A DNA stretch of 29,950 nucleotides from Opitutia bacterium UBA977. GTDB lineage: Bacteria > Verrucomicrobiota > Verrucomicrobiia > Opitutales > Coraliomargaritaceae. The notes under the pieces are model-generated. The model saw only the letters and a program-made list of their open reading frames with translations. It was not told the origin of the DNA and did no database searches. Of this stretch, positions 1 through 6,660 are shown piece by piece. The stretch is from the NCBI GenBank assembly GCA_002292345.1, contig DBBT01000132.1, forward strand, positions 11,723 to 41,672, given 5' to 3'. Position 1 is the stretch's first letter; the number at the start of each line of letters is the position of its first letter. Made by a program: the position numbers and the translations under genes.

Positions 1-162
1 AGCTGCAGCTGGAGCCGCAGCGACAGGAGCGGCGTGAACGATTTGTGTATCGCCATTCTTGCGGCAGAGGCGCAGCTTGAAGCCTTCTTCTTCAATTTCA
101 AATTCGGAAAGTTCCGAGCGTTTCATCAGTTCGACGACCTGTTTAATAGCTTTTAAGTCCAA
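1..162 (-). CDS. accB: Biotin carboxyl carrier protein of acetyl-CoA carboxylase, N-terminal part
   Basis: Only the first 54 codons lie in the window; the gene continues past the left edge. The reading starts at a TTG codon (160-162) preceded by a good AAGGAAA ribosome site, and begins [16 protein letters not shown], then an [16 protein letters not shown] block, then an Ala/Pro-rich stretch. This is the standard AccB layout: an N-terminal helical region of the MDLxxIKxLxxL type, a beta strand pair, and an Ala/Pro linker leading to the biotinyl domain, which is outside the window. AccB carries the biotin that shuttles CO2 from AccC to the carboxyltransferase, making malonyl-CoA in the cytoplasm. 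It is divergent from the acyl-ACP operon at 450. The identification rests on the N-terminus only, but the match is characteristic. Confidence 0.88.
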   Translation of the reverse strand, partial: MDLKAIKQVVELMKRSELSEFEIEEEGFKLRLCRKNGDTQIVHAAPVAAAPAAA

Positions 163-449
163 GTGTTTCCTTTCTTGTGGCTTTAATTGTTGGAGATTTC
201 GAATCGAATGTCAGTGCTCAAGAGAGCATCGAGGATCGAATTGACCAATATGTAAGTAGAGCTTTCGCTTGGGTGCAATTACTTTGTTACGTATTTGATC
301 GGTGCTCAAAAGTGCCCGAATCGCTGCTTTTTTCTTTCTTGCTCGAGTTGACGATGCATTGCTCAATTTGCACCGCGAGTGATCAGCTAGGAAATGTCTT
401 ATTTATTTTACTGTTCCTGTCTAGATGTTAGAGATTGATAATATTCATT
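163..449. promoter_or_regulatory. Divergent intergenic region between accB and the acyl-ACP operon
   Basis: This 287-bp gap must carry the promoters for accB (leftward) and for the operon starting at 450 (rightward). A stop-free stretch of 84 codons at 177-431 has no recognisable protein character and is judged non-coding. A TTGACG hexamer at 348-353 could be a -35 box, but no good -10 lies 16-18 bases downstream. The area just before 450 is AT-rich (TTATTTATTTTA, GATAAT). I see no clear operator or terminator. Confidence 0.4.
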
Positions 450-746
450 ATGCCTACCTTTAAAGAAGTTGAAGTTCTCGTGATTGAATCGGTGCGGTTG
501 TTAGCCGAAGATTTTGATTTAGTCACATTGAAGCAACCGAGAGCGGAATCTGCACTCTATGGTAAAGACGGAGTCTTAGATAGCATGGGTCTCGTGAATC
601 TTCTTGCAGATGTGGAGGATGCCGTGTCTGAGCAATTCGGTGCGGCAATTGCGCTAGCGGATGAAAAGGCCATGAGCGCGCGGAATTCGCCGTTTTTGAC
701 TATTAAGACACTTGCTCAAGCAGTACTAGAGAGGATCGAAGCGTGA
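450..746 (+). CDS. Acyl carrier protein (first of two in the operon)
   Basis: This 98-residue protein has a phosphopantetheine attachment motif, GVLDSMGLVNLL, with the acceptor serine at residue 45 (the DSM/DSL signature). It would carry acyl groups as thioesters for the enzymes encoded next to it. ATG at 450 was chosen because the protein then starts MPTFKEVEVLVIESVRLLAE, as expected for helix 1. A TTG at 435 in frame would add five residues and cannot be excluded. Compared with housekeeping AcpP it is about 20 residues longer, with an extended loop before the serine (around KQPRAESALYGKDG) and a longer C-terminal half. This suggests a specialised ACP of a biosynthetic cluster. Its stop overlaps the GTG start of the following reductase by four bases, so the two are translationally coupled. 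Confidence 0.85.
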   Translation: MPTFKEVEVLVIESVRLLAEDFDLVTLKQPRAESALYGKDGVLDSMGLVNLLADVEDAVSEQFGAAIALADEKAMSARNSPFLTIKTLAQAVLERIEA

Positions 747-1438
747 AGCACATCGTTATTACCGGCACGCGCAAAGGGATTGGACGATCGTTGGCGGAGC
801 ATTATCTGGCTGAAGGCTGGGGAGTCATCGGCTGTAGTCGTGGCGAGTCGTCGATTGAGCACGATCAGTATCGGCACTATGCATTAGATGTGTGTGATGA
901 ATCCGCCGTGATTGAAATGGCTCGCGATGTGAAGCGGCAAAACGGTGCCGTCGATGCGCTGCTAAATAATGCTGGGATCGCCTCGATGAACCATTGTTTG
1001 TTGACGCCAGGTTCGACGGTAAATGCTATTTTGCAGACGAACGTGGTCGGTACGTTCTTGTTTTGTCGTGAATTTGCAAAACTCATGCGCAAGAGCGCGC
1101 AGCCGCGGATCGTGAATTTCACGACTGTGGCGCATCCGCTGAACTTGGAAGGTGAGGCAGTGTATGCGGCTAGTAAGGGGGCGGTGGAGAGCTTGACGCG
1201 CATTATGGCACGCGAGTTGGCCGAGCTGCGCATTACTGTCAATGCGGTGGGGCCGACGCCAGTGATGACGGATTTGATTAAAGGCGTCTCGTCGGAAAAA
1301 ATGGATGCGTTGCTCGCGCGGCAGGCGATCCCGCGCTATGGCAAGGCGGCGGATGTGATCAATGCGGTCGATTTCTTCCTGAGGGCGGATAGTGACTTTA
1401 TCACTGGGCAAGTGCTCTATTTAGGTGGAGTGACTTAA
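743..1438 (+). CDS. Short-chain dehydrogenase/reductase, FabG-like, with Thr in place of catalytic Ser
   Basis: A 231-residue classical SDR. Visible are the nucleotide-binding TGTRKGIG (residues 7-14), NNAG (75-78), the helix-4 Asn100, and the active-site YAASK with Tyr141 and Lys145. The residue 13 before the tyrosine, normally the catalytic serine, is Thr128 (in NFTTVAHP). Within an operon holding two ACPs and a KAS III, the likely role is NADPH-dependent reduction of a 3-ketoacyl-ACP to the 3-hydroxyacyl-ACP. A sugar or other carbonyl substrate is also possible, because SDR specificity cannot be read from motifs. The GTG start at 743 overlaps the upstream ACP stop (GTGA). The next gene begins three bases after its stop. 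Confidence 0.85.
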   Translation: MKHIVITGTRKGIGRSLAEHYLAEGWGVIGCSRGESSIEHDQYRHYALDVCDESAVIEMARDVKRQNGAVDALLNNAGIASMNHCLLTPGSTVNAILQTNVVGTFLFCREFAKLMRKSAQPRIVNFTTVAHPLNLEGEAVYAASKGAVESLTRIMARELAELRITVNAVGPTPVMTDLIKGVSSEKMDALLARQAIPRYGKAADVINAVDFFLRADSDFITGQVLYLGGVT

Positions 1439-1441
1439 ATT

Positions 1442-2770
1442 GTGAGCTGGATTGATCGCCAGTTTTCCAGGTTCGGTGCCAAGGTTGCTGGCTATGAGGG
1501 CGGGCGCACTTGGACGTATGCCGATTTTGTCGCCGAGGTGGATCGAATTGAGGCATTAATGTCTCCTGCGATGGGTCAGTCGCCAGCGGTGATTGCGATT
1601 CAGATGGATCGCACGATGCACGCGCTGGCTGCGATCTTGGCCATTGTTCGCGTACAGCAGATCGCTTTGCCGCTATCGCCAGGGATGCCAATTGCTGAGC
1701 AGGTCGAGCAACAGCGTATTGCTGGCGCGACGTTTCTGTTGAGTGCCGAGGGTCTTCGCCCGCAGCCGTCGACCGCAAGTGCTTCGAAATTAATCAATCA
1801 ACTTTCGGCGCGTGGGCATGCGGGCTTAATTCTTTTTAGTAGCGGCACCAGTGGCGCGCCAAAGGGGATGCTGCATGATTTGAATGCGCTCTTAGATCGC
1901 TATTGTGAAGTGCGTCCGCGAGCGGATCGCACAGTGCAGTTACTGTTGGCGGATCACATCGGCGGACTGGATTCTGCGTTTCGCACTTTATTTTCTGGTT
2001 CGACATTGGTGGTGCCTGAGGCCCGCAGCGCGCTTGCGGTGGGAGCCGCGGTGGAGCGGTATGACGTCAATATACTGCCAGCGTCGCCGACGTTTTTAAA
2101 TCTCATGCGGTTGGCTGGTGTTGCAGATAAATTCGATTGTTCGAGCTTGGAAGTGATCGCGTATGGAGCAGAGCCGATGCCAGTTAGGCTGCTGGAGCGG
2201 TTGGTTGAAATATTCCCAAATGCGGCGTTTCAACAGAAGTTTGGCACCAGTGAAACTGGTGCGATTCGTATCAAGAGTGAGGCCACCGAGAGTGTCTATT
2301 TCCGCATTGAAGATTCAGGCGTCGAATGGCGTGTGCAAGATGCTGAGTTGTGGTTGAAGACGAGTTCTCGAATTTTGGGCTATTTAAATGCCGATGAATC
2401 GTCGTTGGAGGCTGATGGGTGGTATCGCACGGGCGATCTGGTGGAAGAGGCCGACGGGGGCTACCTACGGATTATCGGCAGGCGTAGTCAGTTAATCAAT
2501 GTGGGTGGGCAAAAGGTGCACCCAGCAGAGGTGGAGCGGGTAATCGCTGAGATTGTAGGTGTTGAGGCTTGCTCAGTGTACGCTAAGCCCGCTGCAATTA
2601 CAGGAAATATGGTTGCGTGTGCGATCGTGACTTCTGCGGAGAGGGACCTGCGCTCGTGGAAACGTTTGGTTCGTAAACATTGTCGCGGGCGAATAGCAGA
2701 TTGGAAGATTCCAGCCTCTGTCGAGCTGCGCGCTGAGCTATCAATGACCGATCGCTTGAAGCGAGAGTAG
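1442..2770 (+). CDS. AMP-forming acyl ligase (ANL superfamily), acyl-ACP synthetase-like
   Basis: A 442-residue adenylate-forming enzyme, about 60-100 residues shorter than typical acyl-CoA synthetases. Core motifs are in order: phosphate loop SSGTSGAPKG (133-142), FGTSETG (267-273), WYRTGDL (327-333) and the hinge block beginning GRRSQLINVGGQKVHPAEVE (346-365). At the C-terminus the A10 motif is degenerate (SMTDRLKRE), but a lysine (Lys440) sits four residues after the threonine, as in PKTxxGK. The thioester-forming half therefore seems intact although the usual glycine is Leu. It should activate a carboxylic acid as acyl-AMP and load it on a thiol. With two ACPs in the same operon, acyl-ACP is the obvious product (inference). 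The GTG start at 1442 follows the SDR stop by three bases. Confidence 0.85.
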   Translation: MSWIDRQFSRFGAKVAGYEGGRTWTYADFVAEVDRIEALMSPAMGQSPAVIAIQMDRTMHALAAILAIVRVQQIALPLSPGMPIAEQVEQQRIAGATFLLSAEGLRPQPSTASASKLINQLSARGHAGLILFSSGTSGAPKGMLHDLNALLDRYCEVRPRADRTVQLLLADHIGGLDSAFRTLFSGSTLVVPEARSALAVGAAVERYDVNILPASPTFLNLMRLAGVADKFDCSSLEVIAYGAEPMPVRLLERLVEIFPNAAFQQKFGTSETGAIRIKSEATESVYFRIEDSGVEWRVQDAELWLKTSSRILGYLNADESSLEADGWYRTGDLVEEADGGYLRIIGRRSQLINVGGQKVHPAEVERVIAEIVGVEACSVYAKPAAITGNMVACAIVTSAERDLRSWKRLVRKHCRGRIADWKIPASVELRAELSMTDRLKRE

Positions 2771-2962
2771 TCGGTCGAGGGGCGAAACGGCGAAGGTGGC
2801 CAATCGTTCTGGAAGATTTTGGGCCCGTGGCGTCTAGACGAATTTGAGCGCTTCCGTGTCTGCTCTCCGCCGCAAGCGACGATGCCATATGGCAACTTTC
2901 GCAATTACATTCGCGCTGCGAATTCTTAGTAAAATGGGCTTTCACTTTGTGCGATCCTGCAC
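2771..2962. other. 192-bp gap inside the operon with an in-frame open stretch after the ligase stop
   Basis: This is the only large gap in an otherwise tightly packed operon. The frame of the upstream ligase stays open for 52 more codons after its TAG (2768-2770), up to TAG 2927-2929. That translation is rich in aromatic and charged residues (for example FWKILGPWRLDEFERFR) and looks protein-like. The only ATG in this frame (2882) would give a 15-residue peptide. No terminator hairpin was seen. It may be a gene remnant, an internal promoter region, or simply spacer. Confidence 0.35.
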
Positions 2963-4057
2963 ATGGTCAGTACTATGGCAAAAAGCAGTTTCAAGCAGAT
3001 TCAAATCGGCGGGGTCGTTACCTGTGTGCCGCCTCTGGAGAAATGTATCGATGATGAGGTCGATCTATTTGGTGGCAACGAAAAGCAAATCGCACGCTTG
3101 AAGAAAACCATTGGGCTGGATCGGCGTCGCGTCGTGGAGCCGGGCACGACCGCGGCGGATCTATGCGAAGCTGCTGCCCGACGGCTATTAAACGCGACAA
3201 GTCTCGAGCCTGAGGCGATTGACGCTGTGATTTTTGTGACGCAAACGCCGGATTATTCGCAGCCGTGTAATGCTGCGGTGCTGCATGGGCGTTTGGATTT
3301 GCCGAAGAGCTGTGCCGCGTTAGACGTGAATCTGGGCTGTTCGGGGTATGTGTATGGGCTGTGGTTGGCGCATATGATGGTCAGTGCGGGCGGCTGTGAG
3401 CGGGTGTTGCTGCTTGCTGGGGATACCATCAGTCGAATTGTGAATCCAAGAGACCGGTCGGTGGCGCCGTTGTTTGGCGATGGCGGCAGTGCCACATTGA
3501 TTCAGCGTAGTAAGTGCCAGAGTACTGCGTGGTTTAGCCTCGAGACCGATGGCAAGGGCTTTGATGCACTGATCGTGCCAGCGGGCGGTCAGCGCACGCC
3601 GAGTTCAGTTGAGACGCAGGCCGAGGTGACAGATGAAGGGGGCAACGTGCGTTCGGCTGAAAACCTGTTCATGAACGGCGCGGAAATTTTCAACTTTTCC
3701 ATCACCGAGGAGCCCAAAGCAGTGCGGGATTTAGTCGAATATGCGGGGTTGGATCTGGATGCGGTGGATTATTTCGTCTTTCATCAGTCTAATCGATATA
3801 TTCTTAGCAATATTGCGAAGCGCTTAAAAATTGATTTGGCCAAAGTGCCGATGCGGACGGTCGAGCGCTATGGCAACCAGAGCTCGGCATCGATTCCGTC
3901 GGCGCTGTGCGGGGAATTACAGGATGTGCTGTGCGGTGCCAAAACGCAGCGCGTGTTGCTGTCTGGATTCGGCGTGGGACTGTCTTGGGCGAGTGTCATT
4001 CTTGATATGGCTAAATTGCCAATTTGCGAAATTATTGAAAGTGCGCCAAGTGAATAG
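2963..4057 (+). CDS. 3-oxoacyl-ACP synthase III (KAS III/FabH family)
   Basis: A 364-residue thiolase-fold condensing enzyme with the full KAS III triad: Cys126 in [14 protein letters not shown], His274 in FVFHQSNRY, and Asn305 in [21 protein letters not shown] enzymes join an acyl starter, usually acyl-CoA, to malonyl-ACP to give 3-ketoacyl-ACP. Length is slightly above housekeeping FabH (about 317-330), mainly from an insertion around residues 185-235. This, together with the cluster context, suggests a specialised enzyme rather than the fatty-acid initiator. ATG at 2963 or 2975 are both possible starts; neither has a strong ribosome site. The catalytic Cys-His-Asn set supports decarboxylative condensation, but some family members transfer acyl groups to other acceptors instead. 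Confidence 0.85.
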   Translation: MVSTMAKSSFKQIQIGGVVTCVPPLEKCIDDEVDLFGGNEKQIARLKKTIGLDRRRVVEPGTTAADLCEAAARRLLNATSLEPEAIDAVIFVTQTPDYSQPCNAAVLHGRLDLPKSCAALDVNLGCSGYVYGLWLAHMMVSAGGCERVLLLAGDTISRIVNPRDRSVAPLFGDGGSATLIQRSKCQSTAWFSLETDGKGFDALIVPAGGQRTPSSVETQAEVTDEGGNVRSAENLFMNGAEIFNFSITEEPKAVRDLVEYAGLDLDAVDYFVFHQSNRYILSNIAKRLKIDLAKVPMRTVERYGNQSSASIPSALCGELQDVLCGAKTQRVLLSGFGVGLSWASVILDMAKLPICEIIESAPSE

Positions 4058-4076
4058 AAACTTGTTAGTCAGCAGC

Positions 4077-4128
4077 GGAGTCAGTATGAGTCTTTTAAAT
4101 ACACCCCATGAGTTTAGCAAAATTTATT
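4077..4128 (+). promoter_or_regulatory. Ribosome site and 14-codon mini-ORF in front of the second ACP
   Basis: A GGAG at 4077-4080 is spaced five bases from ATG 4086, but that ATG opens a frame of only 14 codons, ending with TGA 4128-4130. The real ACP start at ATG 4108 lies inside it in another frame and has no ribosome site of its own. Ribosomes loading at 4086 could terminate and re-start, giving translational coupling. It could equally be chance. Confidence 0.3.
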
Positions 4129-4332
4129 GAAAATTTCGAAGAAGCGGTCGAGGACATCGAGCCCGGTTCACTGACAGCAACGACCAAATATCGCGAGCTG
4201 GAGGCTTGGGATTCGCTGGCATTTTTAACCGTGATTGCGATGATCGATGCGGAATATGATGTGCGCATAAAGGGAGACGTATTGAAAAACTGTGAGACAC
4301 TGGAAGCGCTGTATGCGCAAGTCAGTGCATAA
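4108..4332 (+). CDS. Acyl carrier protein (second of two in the operon)
   Basis: A 74-residue protein of the compact ACP type. The attachment motif ELEAWDSLAFL places the phosphopantetheine on Ser36 of WDSL. The second half (VIAMIDAEYDVRIKGDVLKNC) has the acidic helix II-III character of ACPs. WDS before the attachment site, rather than GADS, is common in ACPs of polysaccharide and natural-product clusters. It sits between KAS III and the second reductase, so it is the likely carrier for the condensation/reduction steps, while the longer ACP at 450 may serve the ligase (inference). The downstream SDR starts eight bases after the stop. Confidence 0.85.
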   Translation: MSLAKFIENFEEAVEDIEPGSLTATTKYRELEAWDSLAFLTVIAMIDAEYDVRIKGDVLKNCETLEALYAQVSA

Positions 4333-4340
4333 TTGTACGT

Positions 4341-5075
4341 ATGGGTGGGGCCGATAAATTCAACAATCAACAGATTTTGGTCGTCGGGGCCACAGGTGCG
4401 CTCGGCGGTGCGATCGCGCGTCAGTTGAAAGTCGAAGGAGCTGACCTGATTGTCTCTGGGCGTGAGCAAGGAAAGTTAGCTGCATTGACCGCAGAATGTG
4501 GCGGCAGTTCGCTGTCGGTGGACTTGAGTGATTCTGCTGGATGTGTGCAGTTGGCCGATGCGGTCGGCGAGTTAGACGGGGTCGTCTATGCCGCAGGCGT
4601 GGCTCCAGTGGTTCCGGTGCGTTACCTTAAAGACGCGGATATCGAGGCTTGTTTGAATTTAAATACGACGATGCCACTGCTGCTGATTCGAGAGTTATTG
4701 AAAAAGAAAAGACTGAAAACGGGCGCATCGATCGTATGGATGTCTTCCTTGGCGTCTGTTCGAGGCACGGCTGGTTATGCGGCATATGCCGCGAGTAAGG
4801 CTGGGCTGGAAGCATCTGCACGCTGCCTTGCGCTGGAGTTGGCACCGAAGCGGATGCGTGTAAACTGTATTGCTCCAGGGATGATTGAGACGGACATGGC
4901 GGAAGCAACTGCGGAGCGTATTTCCGACGAGGCACTTGCGGCGCATTTAAAAGCGTACCCACTTGGAGCTGGGCAGCCCGCTGATGTGGCTGCGGCGACT
5001 TCTTTTTTACTATCACAAGAGTCTCGTTGGGTGACGGGCATCACTTTGCCAGTTGATGGAGGCTTTTCTATTTAG
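4341..5075 (+). CDS. 3-oxoacyl-ACP reductase-like SDR
   Basis: A 244-residue classical SDR with all hallmarks: GATGALGG (16-23), Asn108, Ser136 in WMSSLASV, Tyr149 and Lys153 in YAASK, and the C-terminal WVTGITLPVDGGFSI typical of FabG enzymes. It most likely reduces 3-ketoacyl-ACP made by the adjacent KAS III, using NADPH. Unlike the SDR at 743 it keeps the catalytic serine, so the operon holds one canonical and one altered SDR, possibly for two different reductions. It starts at ATG 4341, eight bases after the second ACP, and is 28 bases before the acyltransferase gene. Confidence 0.85.
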   Translation: MGGADKFNNQQILVVGATGALGGAIARQLKVEGADLIVSGREQGKLAALTAECGGSSLSVDLSDSAGCVQLADAVGELDGVVYAAGVAPVVPVRYLKDADIEACLNLNTTMPLLLIRELLKKKRLKTGASIVWMSSLASVRGTAGYAAYAASKAGLEASARCLALELAPKRMRVNCIAPGMIETDMAEATAERISDEALAAHLKAYPLGAGQPADVAAATSFLLSQESRWVTGITLPVDGGFSI

Positions 5076-5103
5076 TTGTGCTTGGTTTTTGATTTAAACG
5101 AAT

Positions 5104-5733
5104 ATGAAAAAATTGATAATCGTAGGCGCAGGTGGTTTCGGGCGTGAGGTCTATACATGGGCAAAAAGCCACCCGGATTCTGGCAAAGCCTGGGAGGTGG
5201 CTGGTTTTATAGATGATGATGCGGCGGCCCTCGATCGTTATAATTACCCCGTGGGTGTGATCGGTCCTTTAGAGACACATCAACCTGCAGAAAATGAAGT
5301 CTTTGTCTGTGCGATTGGAGCGCCGATGATTAAGAAAAAAGTCTGTCAGGCATTGTTGTCGCGCTCCGCGACTTTCATTCCACTGGTACATCCATCCGTA
5401 ATTATCGGAGAAAATATTGAAATCGGGAATGGAGTCGTTCTGTGCCCCCGTGTGACCTTGACTGCCGACATTTCGATCGGCGACTTTGTGGCGATTAGTT
5501 GCCACAGTAGTGTGGGGCACGATGCGGTGATTGGCGATTGGGCCACTATTAGCGGGCATTGCGATTTAACGGGGAGTACCCGTCTCGGTACCGGGGCATT
5601 TTTGGGGACTGGGGTGCGGATTGTGCCGAGTAAGTCCGTTGGCGATTTTGCGTATGTGGGCGCAGGAGCCGTTGTGATCCGGTCGGTCAAGCACGGTCAG
5701 AAAGTCTTTGGTAATCCTGCTCGGGTTTTTTAG
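5104..5733 (+). CDS. NeuD/PglD-type sugar O/N-acyltransferase (left-handed beta-helix)
   Basis: A 209-residue protein with a PglD-like N-terminal Rossmann domain (IIVGAGGFGREVYTWA at 5-20, GFIDDD at 34-39) followed by hexapeptide repeats of a left-handed beta-helix from about residue 95 to the end. The motif SSVGHDAVIGDW matches the active-site loop of PglD/NeuD enzymes, and His139 would be the general base. These enzymes move acetyl or longer acyl groups from CoA or ACP to an amino or hydroxyl group of a sugar, often nucleotide-activated. As last gene of an acyl-ACP operon it is the natural acceptor step, attaching the made acyl chain to a sugar (inference). It converges with the EpsI-like gene, whose stop is only 15 bases away. 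Confidence 0.82.
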   Translation: MKKLIIVGAGGFGREVYTWAKSHPDSGKAWEVAGFIDDDAAALDRYNYPVGVIGPLETHQPAENEVFVCAIGAPMIKKKVCQALLSRSATFIPLVHPSVIIGENIEIGNGVVLCPRVTLTADISIGDFVAISCHSSVGHDAVIGDWATISGHCDLTGSTRLGTGAFLGTGVRIVPSKSVGDFAYVGAGAVVIRSVKHGQKVFGNPARVF

Positions 5734-5748
5734 CGGGCGTATTGCTCT

Positions 5749-6435
5749 TTAATCAGCCTGCGCTGTTAGGCCGAGCGCCGATAAGCCATCGAGGATCGTG
5801 CTGAATCCCGGTATTGTGTTGAGCTCCTCGAGGCTCTTGTTGCTAGCAAGCCGTATAAAGAACTGCTCTTGGCGCAGGTCTAGGCCGTGATGTTTAATAT
5901 CAATCAGTGCGCCGAAAATATTATGGCCGCCTTGTTGCTCGTAGCCAAATGCACTTCCGCCGACGAGATGCCAGAAATAGACATTCTGGGAAAGGCCATT
6001 TTTTTCGTAGATGCCGAATTCAGCTGGCTCAAATGTGACAGCCTCGTGTTGAAATGGAATGCTGTATTCGCGCCGCATACAGGTCCAGCCGTTTTGCACC
6101 CAGCAGGTGTCTGGCGTGTGGGTGCCGGCCCAGCGGTAGGAGGTTTTTCCTGGGGACCAGTAGGCGATGTAGAGGCCGATGGAGGTGTCGTCTTTTTCAA
6201 ATAATCGAAAGATGGCATCATCGAAGTTGAGGAAGTTAGCGATGCGTACACTGGATTCGGGTGACTCCGCCATGTCCATGTCTTTGATCTTCCAGCCAGA
6301 AAGTTCGCTCGGTATAATTTCAGCGAGTGCATCGTGTAGCGTCGCCTCAGGTGGCGGCACAAAAGCGAAATATGCCCGGAGACCGAGGGCGATAAGGAGA
6401 ATGGCGATGCCAAGCAGTAGAATAAATTTTTTCAT
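5749..6435 (-). CDS. EpsI-family exosortase-associated protein (DUF3485-like)
   Basis: A 228-residue protein with one N-terminal membrane helix (residues 4-25) and an extracytoplasmic domain. The stretch AYWSPGKTSYRWAGTHTP followed by DTCWVQNGW (through residue 117) matches the EpsI signature of a His-x-Pro-x-x-Cys-x-x-x-x-Gly-Trp pattern. EpsI domains are found as separate proteins or fused to exosortases (EpsH/Xrt), membrane cysteine proteases/transpeptidases linked to exopolysaccharide export and PEP-CTERM proteins. No exosortase is encoded in this window, so this is an unlinked or divergent copy. It is divergent from the Wzy-type ligase gene at 6661, which fits a role in surface polysaccharide. 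Start ATG at 6433-6435. Confidence 0.72.
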   Translation of the reverse strand: MKKFILLLGIAILLIALGLRAYFAFVPPPEATLHDALAEIIPSELSGWKIKDMDMAESPESSVRIANFLNFDDAIFRLFEKDDTSIGLYIAYWSPGKTSYRWAGTHTPDTCWVQNGWTCMRREYSIPFQHEAVTFEPAEFGIYEKNGLSQNVYFWHLVGGSAFGYEQQGGHNIFGALIDIKHHGLDLRQEQFFIRLASNKSLEELNTIPGFSTILDGLSALGLTAQAD

Positions 6436-6660
6436 TATGGGCTAGCAGATGACAATATAAAAACGGCTTCAACGATAGACTCAAGAGCGCAGATTGCCTC
6501 TAAACTGTCGTCGGAAGTAGATGATTCTGCGGAGCGCGTGCCGCCTGCTAGGCTTGCGAGTTAGTCGATCAGGCATTTTTATTGTTTATTGAATCGCACG
6601 GACTGTGTAATGCCTACTTGTTTAATCCGCGAATCTCGCTGAAGTCCGACCTCTCATTCT
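6436..6660. promoter_or_regulatory. Divergent intergenic region, with a weak promoter candidate for the ligase operon
   Basis: On the plus strand, TTGTTT (6582-6587) and TGTAAT (6606-6611) are separated by 18 bases; the -10 matches five of six consensus positions but the -35 only three. This would give a leader of about 40 bases to ATG 6661. I see no repeats or hairpins of note here. Confidence 0.25.

Noticed and set aside
177..431. 84-codon open frame left of the acyl-ACP operon
   Set aside because: Starts at GTG without ribosome site, composition is not protein-like, and it lies in the divergent promoter gap of accB.
2844..3101. 85-codon frame overlapping the start of the KAS III gene
   Set aside because: It is a shadow of the KAS III gene in another frame, with no recognisable content.
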